From Mesobacterium_A hydrothermale (GTDB lineage: Bacteria; Pseudomonadota; Alphaproteobacteria; Rhodobacterales; Rhodobacteraceae): a DNA stretch of 64,000 bases. The stretch covers positions 24,890 to 88,889 of the forward strand of contig NZ_JAYLLH010000018.1 of assembly GCF_035818635.1 (NCBI RefSeq), read 5' to 3'. The notes under the pieces are model-generated. The model saw only the letters and a list, made by a program, of their open reading frames with translations. It did not search any database and was not told where the DNA came from. The first letter of the stretch is position 1, and each line of letters begins with the position of its first letter. A program made the translations under genes and the position numbers. Shown here one piece after another: positions 26,997 to 37,550 of this stretch.

Positions 26997-27038
26997 GCAT
27001 GGGGGACCAATATGGTGTCCGTTACCGGCCCATGCGCC
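26994..27038 (-). promoter_or_regulatory. Antiterminator pairing of the ilv attenuator
   Basis: GGCGCATGGG (27038 to 27029 on the minus strand) pairs perfectly with CCCATGCGCC (27003 to 26994). The second arm overlaps the 5' arm of the terminator, so the two folds exclude each other. The first arm lies in the last codons of the leader peptide, where a ribosome finishing the peptide would cover it. Confidence 0.82.
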
Positions 27039-27069
27039 AAGATCCTACGATGACTACTAGTTCCAGCAT
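27022..27069 (-). CDS. Branched-chain amino acid leader peptide
   Basis: A 15-codon reading frame, MLELVVIVGSWRMGR then TAA, with six Leu/Val/Ile residues in a row of seven (Leu-Glu-Leu-Val-Val-Ile-Val). The codons include CTA and GTA, which look uncommon in this GC-rich genome. AGAAGG lies about 9 bases before the ATG. In-frame ATGs at 27102 and 27111 could extend it. Ribosome stalling on these codons when branched-chain aminoacyl-tRNAs are scarce would free the antiterminator and let ilvBH be transcribed. This mechanism is known for ilv operons and is inferred here from the layout. Confidence 0.88.
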   Translation of the reverse strand: MLELVVIVGSWRMGR

Positions 27070-27302
27070 CTGTCGAAGCCTTCTGATTGCGTGCGCGGAC
27101 ATTATGGGCATGGGGCAGGGGCGTCAACACCCGAAATACAGAAAAAATGTCTCGGCAGGGGGTAATTTCTTTGCATTTGTTGCGCGGGCGGCGATGTGTC
27201 GCGACATTTTCACGAAAAACCGACTCAGGTATCGGTTTCTGTGCGCTGAACCGTAACATCGTGCGCGCAAACGTGAGTTGATTGTAACAGGGCATGGGCG
27301 CA

Positions 27303-27324
27303 AACTGAACTTGAGGGTTCAGTT
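27303..27324. promoter_or_regulatory. Inverted repeat just before a small gene
   Basis: AACTGAAC and GTTCAGTT form perfect 8-bp arms with a 6-base spacer and end right at an ATG (27325). It could be an operator or a hairpin near the ribosome site of the small gene at 27337. Nothing else shows which. Confidence 0.4.
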
Positions 27325-27336
27325 ATGGAGGGTGCC

Positions 27337-27537
27337 ATGCGGCATGTCTTCTTTCGCGATTTTTCCATGGCCCGGGCGGCCACGCTGGCAGGGCTGATTG
27401 CCTTGGCCGTGTGTATCGAGGTTCCGGGCCAGACCGTTCAGGCCGGCGGCACTGACGCACCATCTGCCCGGATCATCCCTGCGGTCCACCTGTTCGATCT
27501 TGGCTGCGACAAGGCCGAGGACGGGCTGACACTCTGA
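27337..27537 (+). CDS. Small possible exported protein, function unknown
   Basis: A 66-codon frame with a positively charged start and a hydrophobic stretch (ARAATLAGLIALAVCIEVPG) that looks like a signal peptide or membrane anchor, then about 35 residues without known motifs. The ATG at 27337 has GGAGG five bases upstream, which favours it over the ATG at 27325. It converges on the response regulator gene. Being short and unmatched, it could still be spurious. Confidence 0.42.
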   Translation: MRHVFFRDFSMARAATLAGLIALAVCIEVPGQTVQAGGTDAPSARIIPAVHLFDLGCDKAEDGLTL

Positions 27538-27550
27538 CCGCGCAGCGGCG

Positions 27551-28195
27551 CTACAGGTTGACGCCCGTGCCTTGAAGCACGCCATGTTCCATCGCGTAAC
27601 GGGTCAGCCCAGCGGTGGAACTGATGCCCAGCTTGCGTTTGATGTTCTTGCGGTGGGTTTCCACCGTGCGCACAGAAATATCCAGCGCGGCGGCCACTTC
27701 CTTGTTCGATTTGCCTTGCGCCAGTTGCAGCAGGATCGTTTGTTCGCGGTTGGTCAGCTGTTCGCCCTCGATCCCTGGCGGTGGTGCCAGCGCCCCCTCC
27801 GCGCCGGTGCACAGGTACCGCTCTCCGGTCATCACCACGTCGATGGCGCGCTTGATTTCCTCGGTCGGGACGTCCTTCAGCACATAGCCCATGGCCCCGT
27901 GGCTGAGCGCCGAGGCCACGTATTCGCGCGAGTCATGCATCGACAGCACAAGAATGCGTGTTTCGGGCCGGCGTTCGAGTATCATCTCGGTCGCCGACAA
28001 CCCGCTGACGCCCGGCATGTTCAAATCCATCAGGATCACATCTGCCTGAAGCGTTTCCAGCCGGTCGATCACCTGTTGCCCGTCGGACAGGGTTGCGACG
28101 ACGCTGATATCGTCAAAGGTTTCCAGGATCGCGGTGATGCCTTCTGCCACCATCGGGTGATCGTCGACGACGACGACGCGGGTTGTCTGGGTCAT
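27551..28195 (-). CDS. NarL/FixJ-type response regulator
   Basis: A 214-aa two-domain regulator. The receiver domain has the acidic pair Asp11-Asp12, the phospho-acceptor Asp57 in DVILMDLNMPGVSG and a conserved Lys in GYVLKDV. The C-terminal LuxR helix-turn-helix includes LTNREQTILLQLAQGKSNKEVA and ISVRTVETHRKNI. Its start overlaps the stop of the partner kinase gene (ATGA). Targets cannot be deduced. Confidence 0.94.
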   Translation of the reverse strand: MTQTTRVVVVDDHPMVAEGITAILETFDDISVVATLSDGQQVIDRLETLQADVILMDLNMPGVSGLSATEMILERRPETRILVLSMHDSREYVASALSHGAMGYVLKDVPTEEIKRAIDVVMTGERYLCTGAEGALAPPPGIEGEQLTNREQTILLQLAQGKSNKEVAAALDISVRTVETHRKNIKRKLGISSTAGLTRYAMEHGVLQGTGVNL

Positions 28196-29616
28196 GCGCG
28201 GGCTTTCTGTGATTGAAGTGGGGCGCTTTCGGGTGGCAGCAGGTGGCTCAGCGGGACCTGAGCCTCGATCACGGTGCCGTCCTTGGACGACAGCACCCGC
28301 AGCGTGCCGCCCAGCTGGTCCATCCGTTCCTGCATGTTGCGCAGGCCGATGCCGGGGCCGGGGCGGCGGTTGCGGGTCGGGTCGATCCCGCGCCCGTTGT
28401 CGGTGATTTTCAGCGTGGCACCACGGACATGGCCCCGCAGGTCGATGGTAACCGCGCTGGCGCCGGCATGACGTTCGACATTGGTCAGCGCCTCTTGCGC
28501 GATGCGGTACAGCGCGATCTTGGAATCCTGGTCCAGCCGGTTGCGGAACACCACGGTTTCGAACCGGGTCTGGATCCCGGTCCGGGCGCGGAAATCGTCG
28601 GTCAGCGCCTTCAGCGCCGGGCCAAGACCCAGGTCGTCCAGCACGCCGGGACGCAGGTCGCGGCTGATGCGGCGGACCTCGGTGATGGCGCCTGACAGGT
28701 TCTCGAGCCCCTTGTCCAGCGTTTCCGACGCCTTTGCGTCGCCGGTCAGGATGCGGCGGCGGGTGACATCCAGCGCGTATTTCACCCCGACAAGGATCTG
28801 GCTGATCCCGTCATGCAATTCGCGCGCCACGCGGCCCCGCTCCTCTTCCTGTGCATCGAACACGCGCTGGGTCAGTTCCTTGAGCTTGGCATCGGCCAGC
28901 CGCCGCTCGCGGATGTTGATAACCAGTCCCGACATAAAGACCAACAGCAACGCGGACAGGGTGATACCGCCAATGTACAGAAAGGTGCGCCGCACCCGGG
29001 TCTCGACCTCGGCCCGCGAGGTGGCCACCGATTCCAGCACATCGTCGATAAAGACACCGGTGCCCACCGCCCACCGCCAGGACGGGAAGGACGTGACATA
29101 GGTGATCATCCGCGCCTCTTTCCCGGTGGATGGCTTGGGCCAGAGATATTCATGATATCCCGCGCCCTGCCGCGCGATGCGGATCAATTCGTCGACGACC
29201 GGGGTGCCTTCGCTGTCGGTCAGGCCGCTCCAGTTCTGGTTGATCATGTCGGTCTGGCGCGGGCTGACAAGGTTGTTGCCGTCATAGTCGTAGACGAAAA
29301 AGAACCCTTCCTCGCCATAGATCATCGCGGCCAGGATCTGCATCACCTGCCGCTTGGCGTCCTCGTCATTGGGGTGGGCGTTGCCGTAGATGAAATAGAA
29401 CCCGTTGCGCGCCTGGGTGACATAGTTGCGCAGTTCGCGCTTCTTGGCTTCCAGCAGCTGTTCCTCGAGCCCGCGGATTTCCCGTTCGGCCAGCGCGCGC
29501 GACTGGTGCGCCACCAGCACCGCGATGGCGCTGGCCGCAAGAATCAGCGGGACAGAGGCCAGAAGAAACAGCTTCTGACCGTAGTTTGGCCGCAGGGATT
29601 TCAGCAGGCGCTTCAT
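28192..29616 (-). CDS. Cache-domain sensor histidine kinase (HisKA_3 type)
   Basis: A 474-aa membrane kinase. One helix near residues 15-36 and a second near 212-234 flank an extracytoplasmic cache domain, with FYFIYGNAHPNDEDAKRQ and GFFFVYDYDGNNLVSPRQ. Small organic acids are common ligands of such cache domains. The cytoplasmic part has the NarX-type dimerisation motif RVARELHDGISQ (His268) and the ATPase motifs DNGRGIDP and GPGIGLRNMQERM. It is translationally coupled to the response regulator. No transporter or enzyme next to the pair reveals the signal. Confidence 0.93.
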   Translation of the reverse strand: MKRLLKSLRPNYGQKLFLLASVPLILAASAIAVLVAHQSRALAEREIRGLEEQLLEAKKRELRNYVTQARNGFYFIYGNAHPNDEDAKRQVMQILAAMIYGEEGFFFVYDYDGNNLVSPRQTDMINQNWSGLTDSEGTPVVDELIRIARQGAGYHEYLWPKPSTGKEARMITYVTSFPSWRWAVGTGVFIDDVLESVATSRAEVETRVRRTFLYIGGITLSALLLVFMSGLVINIRERRLADAKLKELTQRVFDAQEEERGRVARELHDGISQILVGVKYALDVTRRRILTGDAKASETLDKGLENLSGAITEVRRISRDLRPGVLDDLGLGPALKALTDDFRARTGIQTRFETVVFRNRLDQDSKIALYRIAQEALTNVERHAGASAVTIDLRGHVRGATLKITDNGRGIDPTRNRRPGPGIGLRNMQERMDQLGGTLRVLSSKDGTVIEAQVPLSHLLPPESAPLQSQKARA

Positions 29617-29670
29617 GGGTCGCTATAATGCCATAACGGTGTGCGGGGGAAAGAACCCTTCTGTCGCGGC

Positions 29671-30534
29671 TCAGCCGGTTTGTGCCTGGTCGCGGAAGGC
29701 GCGCGGCGCAAGGCCGGTGGCGCGGGTAAAGACGCGGGTGAAATAGGCCGGGTCGGAAAACCCCAGTGCATAGGCGATCGTCGCAACGGTCAGGTTGGTA
29801 TAGACAAGGTTGCGCCGCGCCTCGCGGATCAACCGGTCCTCGATCAGCGCGCTGGCCGGGCGTCCGGTGGCGGCGCGACAGACGCGGGACAGGTGCGTGG
29901 GGCTGACGCCAAGGTCTGCGGCATAGTCGGCGACCGGGCGATGATCGGTATAGCGCGCCTCGATCAGCGCCTCGAACCGGGCCAGCAGATCGGGGCGGGC
30001 AGGGGCCGCGCCGGGGCTTTCGCCTTCGGTCAGGTCCCGTGCGATCTGTCCAAGAAGAAGTCCGGCCAAAGAGCGCAGGATCTGTGCCCGGCCAAAGGCG
30101 CGCCCGGAAAACGCCGCCAAGATCTGTTCCAGCGTGCCACGCGTGTCCTGCGCGCAGCGCAGCACGGCGGGCCGCATCAGCACCGGGCGCAGCCCCTCGA
30201 CCGGCAACAGCGCCTGATCCAGCATCTCGGCCGCGAGCGTCACCACCAGCCCCTCTGTCCCGGGCTGGAACGAAAAGCCATGCACCAACCCCAAGGGCAC
30301 GTTCACAACGTCTTGAGGCGCGATTTGTTGGGGGGCACCGTCCAGCGTGACGCGCCCGCCGCCCTGGGCCAGGTACAGGACCTGATGAAGCCGGGCGTGG
30401 CGATGCGGGGCGAATTCCCAGTTGTGCAACCGTGACCGGGTCTGTATTGTTTCGCAATGCACGACGTCGGGCAGATCACCTGCCTCGCCGAACAGGTTGA
30501 AGTTCAGAATTTGTGGCATGTTTTTCTGTGTCAT
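29671..30534 (-). CDS. AraC-family regulator divergent from pobA (PobR-like)
   Basis: A 287-aa protein with an N-terminal cupin-like ligand domain (FAPHRHARLHQVLYLAQGGG, then PLGLVHGFSF) and a C-terminal AraC double helix-turn-helix (YAADLGVSPTHLSRVCR, then IAYALGFSDPAYFTRVFTR). A gene of this type divergent from pobA is a common arrangement, where it activates pobA in response to 4-hydroxybenzoate. The start is uncertain. ATGs at 30534 and 30519 are both possible, and neither has a strong ribosome site. Confidence 0.85.
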   Translation of the reverse strand: MTQKNMPQILNFNLFGEAGDLPDVVHCETIQTRSRLHNWEFAPHRHARLHQVLYLAQGGGRVTLDGAPQQIAPQDVVNVPLGLVHGFSFQPGTEGLVVTLAAEMLDQALLPVEGLRPVLMRPAVLRCAQDTRGTLEQILAAFSGRAFGRAQILRSLAGLLLGQIARDLTEGESPGAAPARPDLLARFEALIEARYTDHRPVADYAADLGVSPTHLSRVCRAATGRPASALIEDRLIREARRNLVYTNLTVATIAYALGFSDPAYFTRVFTRATGLAPRAFRDQAQTG

Positions 30535-30628
30535 GTTCGATTCGTACAAGAATTGGCCCAACCGATCCATTCATTTCAGGCCTCCTCAAAGCCAGATTGT
30601 CGCTCAACGCACAGGAGGAGGAGGCGAC

Positions 30629-31804
30629 ATGAAAACCCAGGTTTGTATCATCGGCGGCGGCCCGTCGGGCCTGATGCTCAGCCAGTTGCTGGACCTGAAA
30701 GGCATCGACACCATCGTTCTGGAAAAGCATTCGCGCGAATACGTGCTGGGCCGGATCCGGGCGGGTGTGCTGGAACACGGTTTTGCCGACCTGATGCGCG
30801 AGGCCCAGTGCGGCGAGCGCATGGACCGGGAAGGCGAGATTCATGAAGGCTTCTACATCGCTGACAATGGCACGATGTCCCGTATCGACCTTCACAAGTA
30901 CTCTGGCGGAAATTCCGTCATGGTCTATGGTCAGACTGAACTGACCCGCGATCTGTACGAAGCGCGCGACAAGATGAACGGCAAGGTTATCCACAATGTC
31001 GAGGATGTGCACCTGCACGACCTCAACACCGATGGCAAGCCTTACGTCACCTATCGCAGCGGCGATGACATCATCCGCATCGACTGTGACTATGTCATCG
31101 GAGCGGACGGCTTTCATGGTGTCAGCCGCAAGTCGATTCCCAAGGACGTGCTCAAAGAATACGAAAAGGTCTATCCGTTCGGCTGGCTGGGCGTTCTCAG
31201 CCGTACCAAGCCGGTGAACGACGAACTGATCTATGCAAGGTCGCAGCGGGGCTTTGCGCTGTGTTCGCTGCGCAGCCAGGTGTTGTCGCGCTATTACATC
31301 CAGGTGCCGCTGACCGACAAGGTCGAGGATTGGTCGGACGACGCGTTCTGGGAAGAGTTGAAGACGCGTCTGCCGGAAGATGTGGCTGCGCGTTTGGAAA
31401 CCGGCCCGTCGATCGAGAAATCCATCGCACCGCTGCGGTCCTTCGTCGCCGAGCCGATGCGCTGGGGCAACCTGTTCCTTGCGGGCGACGCCGCCCATAT
31501 CGTGCCGCCGACCGGGGCGCGGGGGCTGAACTCAGCCGCGTCGGACATCTACTACCTGTACCACGCGATCATGGATCACTACCTGAACGGCGACGATACC
31601 GGCCTTGACCAATACAGCCAAAAAGCGCTGGCCCGGGTGTGGAAGGCGCAGCGGTTCAGCTGGTGGATGACCACGCTGCTGCACAGCTTCCCCGACACCA
31701 TGGCTTATGACCAAAAGCTGCAGCAGACCGATCTGGAGTATCTGTTCTCGTCTGAGGCGGCGCAATCGTCGCTCGCCGAGAACTATGTCGGGCTGCCGTT
31801 CTGA
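30629..31804 (+). CDS. pobA: 4-hydroxybenzoate 3-monooxygenase
   Basis: A 391-aa FAD monooxygenase that converts 4-hydroxybenzoate, NADPH and oxygen to protocatechuate, which feeds the beta-ketoadipate pathway. The FAD fingerprint IIGGGPSG is at residues 7-14. YVIGADGFHGVSR carries the DG motif, and FLAGDAAHIVPPTGARGLN contacts the FAD ribityl chain. The ATG at 30629 has an excellent AGGAGGAGGAGG site. Length and motifs are those of PobA. Ring-cleavage genes are not nearby, so the rest of the pathway is encoded elsewhere. Confidence 0.96.
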   Translation: MKTQVCIIGGGPSGLMLSQLLDLKGIDTIVLEKHSREYVLGRIRAGVLEHGFADLMREAQCGERMDREGEIHEGFYIADNGTMSRIDLHKYSGGNSVMVYGQTELTRDLYEARDKMNGKVIHNVEDVHLHDLNTDGKPYVTYRSGDDIIRIDCDYVIGADGFHGVSRKSIPKDVLKEYEKVYPFGWLGVLSRTKPVNDELIYARSQRGFALCSLRSQVLSRYYIQVPLTDKVEDWSDDAFWEELKTRLPEDVAARLETGPSIEKSIAPLRSFVAEPMRWGNLFLAGDAAHIVPPTGARGLNSAASDIYYLYHAIMDHYLNGDDTGLDQYSQKALARVWKAQRFSWWMTTLLHSFPDTMAYDQKLQQTDLEYLFSSEAAQSSLAENYVGLPF

Positions 31805-31860
31805 GGCGGCTCAAAAGACCACCGGATCGCGCGCAAAGCGGCCAAAGGTCGCCGCGTCTC

Positions 31861-31893
31861 GCCGGGCCGTCTGACGGCCCGGCGCATTGTTTT
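31861..31893 (+). terminator. Terminator after pobA
   Basis: GCCGGGCCGT (31861-31870) and ACGGCCCGGC (31874-31883) form a perfect 10-bp stem with loop CTG, followed by GCATTGTTTT. Confidence 0.8.
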
Positions 31894-32284
31894 CTGCCCT
31901 GGCAACGTGCCACCTCGTTTCCGACTTGGCTCGGCCATTACATACGGTGGCAAGGGGCGGTTCGCCGCGCTGCAGCCCGGCAATGCGCCGGGTGTTCTGT
32001 GCACCCCGCTGGACGCTTGTTTTCAAGGCAGCCCGTCCGCCAGCCCGGCCCCCGCGCGATCTGCCGCCTATCTTTCTGTTCCGCACCGTGCAAAAACGCT
32101 TGCAGCCGTGGAAAACATCGTTCAGCCCCTATTGTATACGAATGCATACAGGTATATGAGGGCGCTGCCGGTCACCCGGCATCTGAATATCGCTGCCCGT
32201 TGAACCGGGCAGCCCCCGACCTGCCCTTGGGGCGTCTTTTGGCACGTCCCTGGCACAACGCGAGCAAGCGGAGAGTACGGCACC
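31894..32284. other. Long leader region before icd
   Basis: About 390 bases with no convincing gene on either strand. It is likely the promoter and 5' leader of icd. The only clear element is the palindrome at 32133-32150. Frames on both strands here are short, Pro/Arg-rich and look like shadows of GC-rich DNA. Confidence 0.6.
32133..32150. promoter_or_regulatory. Palindromic operator candidate upstream of icd
   Basis: TGTATACGAATGCATACA is an 18-base near-palindrome (one mismatch pair, centre GAAT) about 135 bases before icd. The TGTAT-N8-ATACA form resembles operators of FadR-type GntR regulators, but no regulator of that family is in the window. Confidence 0.5.
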
Positions 32285-34480
<2,196 letters not shown>

Positions 34481-34494
34481 GGTGACAACATCGT

Positions 34495-34516
34495 GTGCGG
34501 CCCTTCGGGGCCGCAC
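34495..34516 (+). terminator. Terminator after icd
   Basis: GTGCGGCCC and GGGCCGCAC form a perfect 9-bp stem closed by the stable tetraloop TTCG, 14 bases after the stop codon. Confidence 0.75.
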
Positions 34517-34552
34517 GCTCGATCTGCGGTGCTTTGCAGGCCCCGCGTTCAA

Positions 34553-34618
34553 GGGGGCGCTGCCCCCTCTGCCGCCTGCAGCGGCATTCACCCCTGAGGT
34601 ATTTGGAAAACCAAAGAC
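34553..34618 (+). repeat. Dispersed hairpin-tail element, copy D (GGTATTT type)
   Basis: Hairpin 1 is GGGGGC-gct-GCCCCC (34553-34567). Hairpin 2 is TGCCGC / GCGGCA (34570-34586). The tail TTCACCCCTGAGGTATTTGG and its AAAACCAAAGAC end run to 34618. It points away from icd. Confidence 0.82.
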
Positions 34619-34638
34619 ACAAAGGGCGGGGCCTTCAT

Positions 34639-34732
34639 GTCTTTGGTTTTGAAAATACCTCGAGGGTATGGGAGCAGAGCTCCCATGGCGCGCGGATCGC
34701 GCGCCCCGGTCGGATCGGCGTAGCCGATCCGA
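34639..34732 (-). repeat. Dispersed hairpin-tail element, copy E, facing copy D
   Basis: Read on the minus strand from the GlxA-type gene stop, there are three perfect hairpins with 3-base loops (34710-34732, 34687-34705, 34668-34686). They are followed by a tail CGAGGTATTTTC and AAAACCAAAGAC ending at 34639. It is a mirror of copy D across 20 bases. Confidence 0.8.
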
Positions 34733-34740
34733 AACCCGAT

Positions 34741-35745
34741 CTACACAGACAGACGCGTCCCGTGTGATCCCCGTTCCCGGTAGGGGGTGGTGTCGTAATG
34801 CGCACGGTAGCATTTCGAGAAATGCGACGGCGAGGCAAAGCCGCAGGCCAGCGCCACGTTGATCACGCTCATATCCGTTTGCATCAGCAGGTTGCGGGCC
34901 TTTTGCAGGCGCAGCTCCATGTAATAGCGCTTGGGGGACCGGTTCAGGTAGCGGCGGAACAGGCGCTCCAGCTGGCGGGTCGACATGCCGACGCGCTTGG
35001 CCAGCAACGCGGGGCTGATCGGTTCCTCGATATTGGCCTCCATCATCTGGATGACCTGGCTCAGCTTGGGGTGGCGCACGCCGATGCGGGTGGGTACCGA
35101 CAGGCGCTGGGTGTCCTGGTCGGTGCGGATCGAGCTGTAGATAAGCTGATCGGCCACCGCATTGGCCAGTTCCTCGCCATGATCGTTGGCGATCAGTTTC
35201 AGCATCAGGTCGATGGACGACGTGCCGCCAGCGGTGCTGATCCGGTTGCCGTCAACCACGAAAACCGATTTGGTCAGGGTGACCTCGTCGAATTCCTCGG
35301 CAAAGCTGTCCTGGTTTTCCCAGTGGATCGTCGCTTTCTTGCCGTCCAGCAGACCGGCTTTGGCCAGCGTGTAGGACGCGGTGCACAGCCCGCCCATGGC
35401 CAGGCCGCGCCGGGCTTCGCGCCGCAGCCAGTTCAGCAGGCGTTTTGTGGTGCCGTCCTGCACGTCGACGCCGCCGCAGACCAGCACGGTATCGTCGCGG
35501 CCAAGCTCGGGCAGGTCGCTCTCCAGCTTGAATTCCACCCCGGCAGAGCACGAGATCGTTTCGCCGCTTTCCCCGGTGATCATCCATGAATAAAGCGATT
35601 TGTTCGCCATCCGGTTGGCGATCCGCAGGCTTTCGATGGCGGCGGAAAAACTGAGCAGCGTGAATTTCGGCAACAGCACGAAGACAAAACGGCGCGGCTT
35701 TGCTCCGTCGGTATCCACCTCGATGATCTGGCGTTGTATCTGCAT
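34741..35745 (-). CDS. GlxA-family transcriptional regulator (DJ-1/PfpI-like plus AraC domain)
   Basis: A 334-aa regulator. The N-terminal half is a class I amidotransferase-like (DJ-1/PfpI) domain with LLPKFTLLSFSAAIESLRIAN and GGLCTASYTLAKAGLLDGKKAT. The C-terminal half has two AraC helix-turn-helix motifs (LLAKRVGMSTRQLERLFRRYL, then VALACGFASPSHFSKCYR). This architecture matches regulators such as GbdR and CdhR that respond to betaines. The ATG at 35745 follows GAAGAAA. The target is not shown. A role with the Rieske enzyme 12 kb away is only a possibility. Confidence 0.88.
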   Translation of the reverse strand: MQIQRQIIEVDTDGAKPRRFVFVLLPKFTLLSFSAAIESLRIANRMANKSLYSWMITGESGETISCSAGVEFKLESDLPELGRDDTVLVCGGVDVQDGTTKRLLNWLRREARRGLAMGGLCTASYTLAKAGLLDGKKATIHWENQDSFAEEFDEVTLTKSVFVVDGNRISTAGGTSSIDLMLKLIANDHGEELANAVADQLIYSSIRTDQDTQRLSVPTRIGVRHPKLSQVIQMMEANIEEPISPALLAKRVGMSTRQLERLFRRYLNRSPKRYYMELRLQKARNLLMQTDMSVINVALACGFASPSHFSKCYRAHYDTTPYRERGSHGTRLSV

Positions 35746-35952
35746 TTTCTTCACGTTTTCCGGTGGGAAGTTCGCCCCGGTTTGGGTCAGTTGCACAGGA
35801 AACGCAAGGCGGGTCAAGCCAAGACGGCCAAGCTGCGACTTGCCTTGGGTCGCATTTCTGCTATGGCGCTGTCAGCCCGGCTTTTGTATACCGCTGCCCG
35901 CTAGCGCTATCAAAAGATGCTGGACCGATGATCGTTTGACCGGAGTAGACTG

Positions 35953-37323
35953 ATGACCGAGTGGCACAAATCCGACTGGCGCAAGAAGCCGCGTATCCAG
36001 ATGCCTGACTATATCGATCAGGCCGCGCTGGAGGCCGTGGAGGCACAGCTGTCCAAGTATCCGCCGCTGGTTTTCGCGGGTGAGGCGCGCAAGCTGAAGG
36101 CGGCCCTCGGGGCTGCGTCGCGGGGCGAGGCGTTCCTGCTTCAGGGCGGCGATTGCGCCGAAAGTTTCGACCAGTTCAGCGCCAACGCGATCCGTGACAC
36201 GTTCAAGGTGATGCTGCAGATGGCGATGGTGCTGACCTATGGCGCCAAGGTGCCGGTGGTGAAAGTGGGCCGCATGGCGGGCCAGTTCGCCAAGCCGCGC
36301 TCGGCGCCGACCGAGGTCAAGGACGGTTTCGAATTACCAAGCTATCGCGGCGACATCATCAACGAACTGGACTTCACCCCCGAGGCGCGCATTCCCGATC
36401 CGCGCAAGATGTTGCAGGCCTATACCCAGGCCGCGGCGACGCTGAACCTGCTGCGCGCGTTCTCGACCGGGGGCTATGCCGATGTGCACCAGGTGCACAG
36501 CTGGACGCTGGGCTTTACCGAAGGCGACAATGCCGCGCGCTATCGCGATATGGCCAGCCGGATTCAGGACACGCTGGATTTCATGAAGGCTGCCGGCATC
36601 GACAGCGACCGAGAGCCCAATCTGCAAACCGTCGATTTCTACACCAGCCATGAATCGCTGTTGCTGGAATACGAAGAGGCGCTGTGCCGGCAGGATTCGA
36701 CCAGCGGCAAGTGGCTGGCGGGGTCGGGGCACATGATCTGGATCGGCGACCGCACCCGGCAACCCGACGGGGCGCATGTGGAATTTGCCCGCGGCGTGCT
36801 GAACCCGGTGGGTCTGAAATGCGGGCCGACCACGACGGCCGAGGATCTGAAGGTGCTGATGAACAAGCTGAACCCGGAAAACGAGGCCGGCAAGCTGACC
36901 CTGATCGCCCGCTTTGGCGCGGGCAAGGTGGCCGAACATCTGCCGCGCCTGATCCGGGCGGTGCAGGAAGAAGGCGCCAATGTGCTTTGGGTCTGCGATG
37001 CGATGCACGGCAACACGATCAAGTCCTCGACCGGGTACAAAACGCGGCCTTTCGAATCGGTGCTGCGTGAGGTGCGCGACTTCTTCGGTGTGCACAAGGC
37101 CGAGGGGACGATCCCGGGTGGCGTGCATTTCGAGATGACCGGCCAGGACGTGACCGAGTGCACCGGCGGCGTCTACGCCGTGTCCGAGGAAAGCCTGTCT
37201 GACCGTTATCACACGGCCTGTGACCCGCGTCTGAACGCCAGCCAGTCGCTGGAACTGGCGTTCCTGGTGGCCGAGGAGCTGACGGCGCTGCGCCACGCCG
37301 ACAAGGCTGCGGCGTCGTCCTGA
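35953..37323 (+). CDS. 3-deoxy-7-phosphoheptulonate synthase, class II
   Basis: A 456-aa plant-type DAHP synthase that joins phosphoenolpyruvate and erythrose 4-phosphate at the entry to the shikimate pathway. Typical stretches are FLLQGGDCAESFDQF (metal Cys), VVKVGRMAGQFAKPRS, SHEALL-like TSHESLLLEYE, WVCDAMHGNT and HFEMTGQDVTEC. Class II members are unrelated in length and sequence to AroF/G/H of E. coli. The ATG at 35953 follows CCGGAGTAGACTG. It feeds the aromatic pathway that ends in the trp genes at the left of the window. Confidence 0.96.
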   Translation: MTEWHKSDWRKKPRIQMPDYIDQAALEAVEAQLSKYPPLVFAGEARKLKAALGAASRGEAFLLQGGDCAESFDQFSANAIRDTFKVMLQMAMVLTYGAKVPVVKVGRMAGQFAKPRSAPTEVKDGFELPSYRGDIINELDFTPEARIPDPRKMLQAYTQAAATLNLLRAFSTGGYADVHQVHSWTLGFTEGDNAARYRDMASRIQDTLDFMKAAGIDSDREPNLQTVDFYTSHESLLLEYEEALCRQDSTSGKWLAGSGHMIWIGDRTRQPDGAHVEFARGVLNPVGLKCGPTTTAEDLKVLMNKLNPENEAGKLTLIARFGAGKVAEHLPRLIRAVQEEGANVLWVCDAMHGNTIKSSTGYKTRPFESVLREVRDFFGVHKAEGTIPGGVHFEMTGQDVTECTGGVYAVSEESLSDRYHTACDPRLNASQSLELAFLVAEELTALRHADKAAASS

Positions 37324-37346
37324 GCGTCAGCCACACGAGAACAGGA

Positions 37347-37382
37347 GAAAAGGGCCGGATGCGGGGGCATCCGGCCCTTTTT
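37347..37382 (+). terminator. Strong rho-independent terminator after DAHP synthase
   Basis: GGGCCGGATGC and GCATCCGGCCC form a perfect 11-bp stem, extended by A-T pairs, with loop GGGG and TTTTT after it. Confidence 0.92.
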
Positions 37383-37550
37383 CGGATGTGTCGATGATCG
37401 CGACCGCTTCGAATGCGATGATCACAAGGTCGGTCGTCTGCTTCGAGCCCATATCGACCGATGCAGCCCCGCGTCTGAATGTCCAGTATTAGGCCACACC
37501 GCCTTTTCTGCATCTGCAAACGGAAATCTGAAAAGCAAAGACATTGCTCG

